A stretch of 64,000 bases of DNA, from NCBI RefSeq assembly GCF_009806555.1, contig NZ_VUOK01000040.1, forward strand, positions 1 to 64,000, in the 5' to 3' direction. The notes under the pieces are model-generated. The model made no database searches and was not told where the DNA came from. It was given only the letters and a program-made list of their open reading frames with translations. The position numbers and the translations under genes are program-made. This document shows, one piece after another, positions 57,603 to 64,000 of the stretch (within the stretch, counting starts at the first letter, position 1; every line of letters begins with the position of its first letter). The stretch comes from Methylobacterium sp. 2A. GTDB taxonomy: Bacteria; Pseudomonadota; Alphaproteobacteria; Rhizobiales; Beijerinckiaceae.

Positions 57603-58719
57603 GGGGCACCTCCTGCGCGGCCCTGTCGCGCGCGGTATCGCGGAGCGCGTCGAGCATCAGCGCCTCGTAGCGGCGGGCGGTCTCGGCCCAGTCGTAGCGG
57701 CGCACGTTGTCGTGCCCGCTTGCGATCAGCCGGTCGCGCAGGCCCCGCTCGTCGAGGAGGCGGGTGAGGCCGGCGGCGAGCGCCGCGGCTCGGTCGGGAT
57801 CGAAGGTCAGCGCGCCCGCCCCCGCGATCTCCGGCATCGCCGAGCGGTCCGAGCAGATCACCGGGCAGCCCAGCGCCTGCGCCTCCAGGATTGGCAGGCA
57901 GAACCCCTCCGAGAAGGACGGCACGCACAGGCACAGGGCGTTCCGGTAGAGCGCGGCGAGCCGGCCCTCGCTGATCCGGGACAGCCGCGTCAGGCGGACC
58001 GGCGCGCCGTCGAGCGCCGTTGCGATCGCCTCGTCCGGGTCCTCGCCCACATGCACGATGCCGATCTCGGGGCGGCCGAGCGCGGCCACGGCCCGGGCCA
58101 GCGTGGAAAAGTTCTTGTTGTACATGGCGTTGCCGACCGCCAGCACGAACGGCCCCGGCGGCAGCGCGGGCTCAGGGTCGACGGCCTGCGGATCGAGCAT
58201 CGCCGCCGAGGGGATTGTGTGGGTGCGATCCCGGACGAACGGGTAGAACCGGCAGAGGTCGGCCTTCGTCGAGTCCGAGACGGTGATCACCCGTGCGCTG
58301 TTGGCCAGGACGAAACGGAAGATCGGGTCGGTGGTCAGGGCCTCGCGCGAGCGGCTTCGGCCGGGCATCGTGCGGAAGTAGAGATCGTGGACGACGCTGA
58401 CCCGCGCCCGGCCCCCGAAGGCGGCGCCATAGGGATCGGCGTTCAGCACGAGATCGATGGTGAGCGCCCGGCACAGCCTCGGAACCGCGAAGGCCTGCCG
58501 CATCACGTCGAACAGCATGATGCGCGGGCGCGGCACGGTGACGACCTCGATCCGGTCGCGGATCGCGGGCGGGAGCTGTTCGCGCGTCCAGGGCGAGCGC
58601 AGCACCACCGCGAAGGTGCCGCGGTCGAGCAGGCCGGCGATCACCCGGAAGGCCACGAGGGCGACGCCCGAGGGGCGGCCACCGAACTGGGTCGGCATGT
58701 TCACGAGGACGCGCGGCAT
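57583..58719 (-). CDS. Glycosyltransferase family 4, copy 3
   Basis: 378-residue GT4-type transferase (FVLAVGNAMYNKNFSTLARAVAAL, then SFSEGFCLPILEAQALGCPVICSDRSAMPEIAG). The signature E-x7-E is present (EGFCLPILE). The N-terminus MPRVLVNMPTQFGGRPSGVALVAFRVI suits the donor-acceptor fold of this group. Starts 39 nt after the preceding transferase and overlaps the next by 20 nt. Confidence 0.92.
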   Translation of the reverse strand: MPRVLVNMPTQFGGRPSGVALVAFRVIAGLLDRGTFAVVLRSPWTREQLPPAIRDRIEVVTVPRPRIMLFDVMRQAFAVPRLCRALTIDLVLNADPYGAAFGGRARVSVVHDLYFRTMPGRSRSREALTTDPIFRFVLANSARVITVSDSTKADLCRFYPFVRDRTHTIPSAAMLDPQAVDPEPALPPGPFVLAVGNAMYNKNFSTLARAVAALGRPEIGIVHVGEDPDEAIATALDGAPVRLTRLSRISEGRLAALYRNALCLCVPSFSEGFCLPILEAQALGCPVICSDRSAMPEIAGAGALTFDPDRAAALAAGLTRLLDERGLRDRLIASGHDNVRRYDWAETARRYEALMLDALRDTARDRAAQEVPRAHPAP

Positions 58720-58758
58720 GGCGGCTCCGGCAACTCCGATCGCGGTGAAGAGCGCCCG

Positions 58759-60132
58759 TCAGGCGCGGGCGGCGGTTTCGAGGATGAGGTCGGCGAGGGC
58801 CTGCTGCATGCCGGCCGCGCCGTAGCGGGTGAGCGCGCGGTCCCGGGCCAGCCGGGTGCGCGGTGCGACCGCGTCCGGGTCGGCCAGCAGATCAGCGAGG
58901 GCGGCGGCGAGCAGGTCGGGCCGGCGCGGCGGGATCAGGGTGCCGGCCGCGCCGCCGTCGAGGATCTCCGCGGAGGCGCCCGCATCGGTGGCGATCACCG
59001 GCACGCCGGCCAGCATCGCCTCCACCAGCGTCCGGCCGAAGGGCTCGGGATCGACGGAGGGATGCACCACTGCGTCGACCGCCTGCATCAGCCGCGGCAC
59101 GTCCGGGCGCTGGCCGAGGAACAGCACCCGCTCCGAGAGGCCGAGGGCCGACGCCCGGGCGCGCAACGCGGCCGCGTAGGCATCCTCGCCGAACAGGGCC
59201 GTGCCGACGACGAGGCAGCGGACATCCGGGAGCTTCGCCAAGGCCTCGATCACCACATCCTGCCCCTTCCAGGGCGCGAGGCGGCTGAACACGCCGACGA
59301 GCGGACCATCCGGCAGGCCGAGTTCGGCGCGCAGGGCCGCCGGGGTTCGGGGATCGCGGTCGAGATCGAGCCCGTTCGGCACGACGGTGACGCGGGAGGC
59401 TCGGCCGCCGGCCCTGACGAAGGCGTCCGCCGCGGCCCGCGAGGGCACGACAACCCGGGCCGCGCACAGGTTGGCGAGCCGCGCCTGCACGATCCGCTGG
59501 GCGCGGCCGAAATGGGCGCCGTCCAGGATGTCGTGCAGGTGCCAGATGATCGGCCGGCCGACGAGGCGGGCGGGGATCGCCGCGAGGAGGAACGCCTTCT
59601 GCGAATTGGCGTAGACGACGTCGCAGGTGCGCGCCGCCCGGGCGATCTCCAGCGCGAGGCCGGCGAGCCGCCCGAGCTTCGGCAGCGCCGTCAGGACCGA
59701 GGCGTCCCGGCGCAGGCCCGACAGGCCGGTCCCCCGCCGGGCGAGGCGAATCGCGAGGCCGGCGCCGCGCAGGGCATCGGCCAGCGCACCGTCCTCGAAC
59801 AGGAACGCCGTGGAGCCGTCCCAGGGGCGCACCACATCGCGCAGGACGAGTTCGGCTCCTGACATCGTTCCGGTGTGGGAGACGAACAGGACCCGGGGGC
59901 GCGCCGCGCTCTCCCTCCCTGGCGATCCCGGGCCTGGCCGGGATCGCTCAAGCTTGTGGGGAGGAGTCGGGGGTGGGGGTGGTGCAGGATCGGGCGGAGC
60001 GGTGCCTTCTGCGCCACCCCCACCCCTGGCCCCTCCCCGCAAGGGGGAGGGAAAACGCGCTTGTCGTTCGAGCGGTTGATGTCCGCCGTAACCATCCGGC
60101 TCCGCCCGGTCGGCGGACAGCGCCCCGGTCAT
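58759..60132 (-). CDS. Glycosyltransferase family 4, copy 2, with repeat-derived N-terminal segment
   Basis: GT4-type transferase, 457 residues. ATG 60132 overlaps the wzc-like stop (ATGA), so this start is well supported. The catalytic fold begins only near residue 78 (RVLFVSHTGTMSGAELVLRDVV) and includes VGVFSRLAPWKGQDVVIEAL and EPFGRTLVEAMLAGVPVIATDAGASAEIL. Residues about 27-60 are encoded by the repeat at 59953-60054 and are Gly/Pro-rich, so a repeat has been spliced between the start codon and the fold without breaking the frame. Confidence 0.9.
   Translation of the reverse strand: MTGALSADRAEPDGYGGHQPLERQARFPSPLRGGARGGGGAEGTAPPDPAPPPPPTPPHKLERSRPGPGSPGRESAARPRVLFVSHTGTMSGAELVLRDVVRPWDGSTAFLFEDGALADALRGAGLAIRLARRGTGLSGLRRDASVLTALPKLGRLAGLALEIARAARTCDVVYANSQKAFLLAAIPARLVGRPIIWHLHDILDGAHFGRAQRIVQARLANLCAARVVVPSRAAADAFVRAGGRASRVTVVPNGLDLDRDPRTPAALRAELGLPDGPLVGVFSRLAPWKGQDVVIEALAKLPDVRCLVVGTALFGEDAYAAALRARASALGLSERVLFLGQRPDVPRLMQAVDAVVHPSVDPEPFGRTLVEAMLAGVPVIATDAGASAEILDGGAAGTLIPPRRPDLLAAALADLLADPDAVAPRTRLARDRALTRYGAAGMQQALADLILETAARA
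59953..60054. repeat. GC-rich repeat inside glycosyltransferase 5' end
   Basis: Shares GGGGTGGGGGTGG, GCGGTGCCTTCTGC, CACC, and CCTCCCCGCAAGGGGGAGGG with the copies at 20288-20340 and 56286-56394. Lies wholly within the coding frame between the overlapping start codon and the glycosyltransferase fold. Confidence 0.8.
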
Positions 60133-62330
60133 CACGCGGCCCTGCCGGTGTGCGGCTGGGGCAGTTGCAGGACGTCGTAGGTCGGCTGGCGGCCCGACCG
60201 GACCATGGTCATCGCGATCCCCAGCACGGTGCCGCCGGCCTGCCGGAGGTTCGTGACCGCCTCGACGATGTCGGACAGCTGCGAACGGCCGTAGCGGGCG
60301 CAGCAGAGCACGCCGTCCACGTGGCGGGCGAGCATCGCGGCGTCCATCAGCAGGCCGGTCGGCGGGCTGTCGAGCAGGACGAGGTCGTAGCGGCGCGTCC
60401 AGCGCAGGAACTCGGCCATGCGCGTGCTCATCAGCAGATCGGTCGAGTCCGAGGTCGGCGTTCCCGCCGGGATCACGTCGTACCGGCCGGTCGGGATCAC
60501 CGCCTCGGCGGGACCGACCTCGCCCCGCAGCACCCCGACGAGCCCCGGCCCGCGCCCGAGCCCGAGCGAGGCGTCGAAGTTCGGCCGGCGCAGGTCGCAC
60601 TCGATCACCAGCACGCGCCGTCCGCTCGCGGCGCCGACGGCGGCGAGCGCGAAGGCCGTGAAGGATTTGCCTTCGCGGGGTTTCGCGGAGGTGACCAGGA
60701 CGAGGCGGGACGCGCCGCCGCCGGCCAGGACGAGATGCGCGTGCAGATTGCGCAGCACGGTCTGCATCACCGGGTCGGTCCGGGCCCGCTCCAGCGCTGC
60801 GGGGAGATCGAGCTCCCGGCGCCGGTCCGCCAGCCGCCCGATGAATCCGGGGGGCTCCAGGGACGGCAGCTGCGCGAAGACCGGGGCACCGGTGCCCGCC
60901 ATGAGCGGCCCCGGATTGCGGACCCGCTGGTCGGTGACGTCGCGCAGCAGGGCCGCGGCGGCGGCCAGCACGCCCGCCAGCACCAACCCGCCGGCCAGGA
61001 ACGGCACGGGCTTCGGCGAGAACGGCTCCTGCGGCAGCTCGGCGAGGCTCACGAGGCGCGTCGATCCGGTGAGGATGCGCCGCTCGGTCTCCAGTTCGCC
61101 CGCGCGCTTGACGAGGTCGGCATAGCGCGTGCGCTTGATCTCCGCGTTGCGGACCATGCCCTCGATCGAGGCCTCGTCGTCCATGGCGGCGGCGGCCTCG
61201 GTCTTGGCGGTCTCCAGCTGGGCGCGCAGCGACCGGGCCAGGGCGCTCGAAGCGTCGTAGGACTTGCGCAGACCCTGGGCGACGTTGCGGATCTCCTGAT
61301 CGATGCGCTCGCGCAGGCTCGCCCGCTCGGTCGTGAGGGCGCGGATGGCCGGATGGTTCGCGCCGAGCGACGTGCCCTGGTTGGCGAGCTGCGCCGCGAC
61401 GCCGCTCAGCTGCTGCTTGAGGGACACGATGGTGGGGCTCGACAGGACCGCCGGGGCGGTCTCGGCGCCGCGCGCGCCGCGGCTCTCGATCTCGCCGAGG
61501 CGCGCGGCGGCGTCCGCCTTGGCGGCCTCGGCGGTGGCGAGCTGCTGGCTGATGCTGGTCAGGCGCTCGGCGCTGATCGGCGCGTTCGAGCCCTTCAGGA
61601 GGCCCTTGCGGCGGCGGAAGGTCTGGATCCGGGTCTCATCCTCGCGGATCGAGGCGTCGAGCTGGCTGATCTCCGTGTGCAGCCAGTCGGATGCCGCCTT
61701 GCGGCTGGAGGCCTGGGCTTCGCGCTGGTCGTCGAGGAAGGCCTCGATGAGCGCGTTGGTCATCGTCTGCGCCACCTCGGGCAGCGGCGACCGGTAGCCG
61801 ATGGTGATGATGCGGGAGCGCCCGGAGCTGATCACGGTGTAGCGCTTTTGCAGGTACTCGACCAAGGCGTTGCGATCGGCGGCGAGCGTCGCGCAGGCGG
61901 CGTCCTTCTTCTCGGAGATCGAGTCCGGCTTTCCGCCGCTGGCGGCGTAGCGGCACTCGGCCAGGACGGGGGCGACGAGGCCCCGGTCGATGGCGAGCCG
62001 CAGCAGCCGCGGCGAGCGGATCACCAGGATCTGGCTCTCGATATCGGCCGGATCGCCGATCTTCTGGATCCAGGCCATCGAGGCATTGTGGGCGCCGGGC
62101 TCCGCCTCGGCGACGATCACCGAGCCGGTTGCCACGTATTGCGGCGCGATCATCTTCAGCGCGGTCACGGCGAGGCCGAGGGTGACGACGAACACCGTCG
62201 CGAACAGGTAGCGGCGGCGCCAGATCCGCAGCAGCGGCGCGGCGAGCGGGCTGCCGCGGCCCTGCTCCTGCGCGGCGGCGCGGGCCGGGGGCTGGTCGTT
62301 CAGATCGACGGTGACGAGCGACATGGACAT
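60132..62330 (-). CDS. Wzc-like polysaccharide co-polymerase / tyrosine-kinase-type protein
   Basis: Chain-length and export regulator of exopolysaccharide, 732 residues. N-terminal Wzz domain between two membrane helices (about 38-60 and 440-460) with a large coiled-coil periplasmic region; C-terminal BY-kinase-like ATPase domain (about 535-710) with Walker A TSAKPREGKSFTA, an A' motif reading VIECDLRRP (usually D-x-D), and LVLLDSPP. The C-terminus lacks the Tyr cluster that is autophosphorylated in Wzc (it ends YDVLQLPQPHTGRAA), so regulation may differ. ATG 62330 is chosen; an earlier in-frame start would overlap the upstream gene. Confidence 0.9.
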   Translation of the reverse strand: MSMSLVTVDLNDQPPARAAAQEQGRGSPLAAPLLRIWRRRYLFATVFVVTLGLAVTALKMIAPQYVATGSVIVAEAEPGAHNASMAWIQKIGDPADIESQILVIRSPRLLRLAIDRGLVAPVLAECRYAASGGKPDSISEKKDAACATLAADRNALVEYLQKRYTVISSGRSRIITIGYRSPLPEVAQTMTNALIEAFLDDQREAQASSRKAASDWLHTEISQLDASIREDETRIQTFRRRKGLLKGSNAPISAERLTSISQQLATAEAAKADAAARLGEIESRGARGAETAPAVLSSPTIVSLKQQLSGVAAQLANQGTSLGANHPAIRALTTERASLRERIDQEIRNVAQGLRKSYDASSALARSLRAQLETAKTEAAAAMDDEASIEGMVRNAEIKRTRYADLVKRAGELETERRILTGSTRLVSLAELPQEPFSPKPVPFLAGGLVLAGVLAAAAALLRDVTDQRVRNPGPLMAGTGAPVFAQLPSLEPPGFIGRLADRRRELDLPAALERARTDPVMQTVLRNLHAHLVLAGGGASRLVLVTSAKPREGKSFTAFALAAVGAASGRRVLVIECDLRRPNFDASLGLGRGPGLVGVLRGEVGPAEAVIPTGRYDVIPAGTPTSDSTDLLMSTRMAEFLRWTRRYDLVLLDSPPTGLLMDAAMLARHVDGVLCCARYGRSQLSDIVEAVTNLRQAGGTVLGIAMTMVRSGRQPTYDVLQLPQPHTGRAA

Positions 62331-62335
62331 CGGCG

Positions 62336-63505
62336 TCAGCTCACAGCTTCCAGGCGCGGCAGGATGCGCGTCGGCGGCTCGCAATCCGCCCGGTGGAGGG
62401 CCATCTGCTCATCCACGAAGCGGGAGAACCGGGCCCGGAACAGCTCGGCCGAGAACTGATCGGCCTGCGCCCGGCAGGCGTCCCGGGTGAAGTTGTGTTC
62501 CTGCTGGATGAAGCCCCGCACGCAGGCCGCGACCGCCTCCGGGTCCGGCCTGTCGAAGAACATCCCGGAGCGTTGCGGGCCGCGCCCCTGGACGGTCTCG
62601 CGGGCGCCGCCGCGGCCGAGGGCCAGGACCGGGGTGCCCTCCGAGGAGGCCTCCAGCACGATGATCCCGAAATCCTCCTCGGCGGCGAAGATGAAGGCGC
62701 GGGCGGTGGCCATCAGCCGGCGCAGCCCCTCGTCGGACACGAAGCCCGTGAAGGAGACGTTCGGCCCGGCGATTCCCCGCAGCCGCGCGGCATCGGGGCC
62801 GCTGCCCGCCACCACGAGGTGGAGATCGGGAAGCAACGCGAAGGCGCGGACCACCGCCTCCACGTTCTTGTAGGCAACGAGCCGGCTCGCCACGAGGAAG
62901 TGGTTGCCGCGCGGCCCGTCGAAGCGATCGCTCGACAGGGTGATCGGCGGATGGATCACCTCGGCGGCGCGGCCGTAGACCTTCCGGATCCGTCGCGCCA
63001 CGAAGGCCGAGTTGGCCACGATCGCGTTGGGTCCGGCGGCCGTGCGCACGTCCCACAGGCGCATCCGGTGCAGGACCATGCGGGCGAGCGCGCCCTTGAG
63101 GCCGGTGTCGCAGTTGCTCTCGCGCAGGTAGGTGTGCTGCAGGTCCCAGGCGTAGCGCATGGGCGAGTGCACGTACGCGATGTGGAGCTGGTCGGGTCCG
63201 GTCAGCACGCCCTTGGCCACGGCGTAGCTCGACGAGATGATGAGGTCGTAGGCCGACAGATCGAACTGCTCGATCGCGATCGGCATCAGCGGCAGGTAGG
63301 CCCGGTGCCGCGTGCGGGCGAAGGGCATGCGCTGCAGGAAACTCGTGCGCGACCGGTCGTAGCCGATCCGTGCCCGGTCCGCCGGCGGCAGGAAGTCGAA
63401 CAGCGTGAAGACGTCCGCGTCCGGATAGATCCGCAGCAGCTGCTCGAGAACGCGCTCGGCCCCGCCGACGACGTACAACCAGTCGTGAACGATTGCGACG
63501 CGCAT
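62336..63505 (-). CDS. Glycosyltransferase family 4, copy 1 (first gene of the exopolysaccharide operon)
   Basis: GT4-type transferase, 389 residues, beginning MRVAIVHDWLYVVGGAERVLEQL and carrying VASRLVAYKNVEAVVRAF and EDFGIIVLEASSEGTPVLALGRGG. WcaA/MshA-like group; it probably acts in exopolysaccharide repeat assembly. ATG 63505 has GAGGA 7-8 nt upstream. It is the most upstream member of the operon in this window; the AT-rich region beyond 63506 is the probable promoter. A 5-nt gap separates it from the wzc-like gene. Confidence 0.92.
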   Translation of the reverse strand: MRVAIVHDWLYVVGGAERVLEQLLRIYPDADVFTLFDFLPPADRARIGYDRSRTSFLQRMPFARTRHRAYLPLMPIAIEQFDLSAYDLIISSSYAVAKGVLTGPDQLHIAYVHSPMRYAWDLQHTYLRESNCDTGLKGALARMVLHRMRLWDVRTAAGPNAIVANSAFVARRIRKVYGRAAEVIHPPITLSSDRFDGPRGNHFLVASRLVAYKNVEAVVRAFALLPDLHLVVAGSGPDAARLRGIAGPNVSFTGFVSDEGLRRLMATARAFIFAAEEDFGIIVLEASSEGTPVLALGRGGARETVQGRGPQRSGMFFDRPDPEAVAACVRGFIQQEHNFTRDACRAQADQFSAELFRARFSRFVDEQMALHRADCEPPTRILPRLEAVS

Positions 63506-64000
63506 AACAACTTCCTCGTCGATGCGCCGGGGTCGGAAGATAGACTTTCCGTCCGCCGCCCGTGTGCACGACGTTGAGCGGAGACGCATGCAGGAGGCTA
63601 GATGAGGCCTCGCGCTTAAAAAATAAGTGAATACGACGGAGTCTACGGCAAATAGTGCTTATTGCGCACTCAAGGATGTCGAGCAACCTTAATATTCATT
63701 TTACGTTATGGTTACGAATCGAGCCGGCAAATACACGTTTTCAGCGATGTGACTGGCGGCGCTCACCCGCGCTGCTTGTGCGGTTCCGGAACGGAACCGG
63801 GCGGGCCTTCGCGCGGTATCGGCCTCGACGGGCAGGTGGCACGTTCGCTCGGCCGTCCGGATGAAGGGGCGCGCCCGCCCGCACCTTCCCCCTGTCCTCA
63901 TCGCGCGGACGATCCGATCGGAGCGCCCTCCATTAAGGCGGCGGCCTGCGCCCGGCACGGGCCCCACGCCTCGCTCCCGTCACGGCGTGAGGGCGCTGCG
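63506..64000. other. Upstream region of the exopolysaccharide operon
   Basis: No supported gene. 63600-63740 is AT-rich (AAAAAATAAGTGAATACG, TTAATATTCATTTTACG) against GC-rich surroundings and is the likely promoter/regulatory region of the minus-strand operon. The remainder is GC-rich, with an 88-residue minus-strand frame (63701-63967) that shows no recognisable feature. Confidence 0.45.

Noticed and set aside
63701..63967. 88-residue minus-strand frame near the window end
   Set aside because: No domain, no ribosome site, and it lies in the probable promoter region of the operon.

Overview
The window is high-GC alphaproteobacterial chromosome. Gene content points to Rhizobiales, most likely Methylobacterium or a close relative: GlmS, GlmU and RpoN of alphaproteobacterial type, many two-component and cyclic-di-GMP proteins, DUF6894 and DUF2252 proteins, and short GC-rich palindromic repeats. 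I saw no rRNA, tRNA, CRISPR array, prophage or intact insertion sequence. The genus call is inference from gene content and style, not from a marker gene.

Layout. 0.7-11 kb: M23 envelope peptidase; an operon of hybrid histidine kinase, small Cys-rich membrane protein and glutamyl-Q tRNA(Asp) synthetase; GMC oxidoreductase; LysR regulator; DUF2252 protein. 11.2-20 kb: six co-directional genes (ThDP-dependent decarboxylase/synthase, Fe-alcohol dehydrogenase, PhaE, PhaC, CoA-transferase, semialdehyde dehydrogenase). Together these read as a polyhydroxyalkanoate cluster that could supply and polymerise 4-hydroxybutyrate. 20.4-24.4 kb: small secreted protein, then a MarR/FUSC/DUF1656/HlyD aromatic-acid-type efflux operon. 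24.7-27.6 kb: NarL-type response regulator and a membrane chemoreceptor with a small partner. 27.6-35.6 kb: serine hydrolase, LysR with aldo/keto reductase, M20 peptidase, GlmS and a BASS-family transporter. 36-42.7 kb: MHYT-GGDEF-EAL protein, GlmU, RpoN, Crp/Fnr regulator. 42.7-51 kb: small DUF6894 genes (one apparently starting at CTG), small envelope proteins, OpgG, SCO, MBL-fold hydrolase, ArsR/SDR divergent pair with a clear operator, and a GGDEF-EAL protein. 51-63.5 kb: one long minus-strand exopolysaccharide operon (glycosyltransferase, Wzc-like chain-length protein, four more glycosyltransferases, Wzx-type flippase, Wzy/ligase-type polymerase, and possibly a thioredoxin-reductase-like flavoprotein).

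The most interesting points are: (1) the class III PhaEC cluster flanked by enzymes that together make a route 2-oxoglutarate, succinic semialdehyde, 4-hydroxybutyrate, 4-hydroxybutyryl-CoA, polymer; (2) two related composite inverted-repeat elements within that cluster; (3) members of a second GC-rich repeat family lying inside two glycosyltransferase reading frames of the exopolysaccharide operon, adding a C-terminal tail to one and an N-terminal segment to the other; (4) a DUF6894 gene with a good Shine-Dalgarno but a CTG start; and (5) a perfect 11+11 bp operator between the ArsR and SDR genes.
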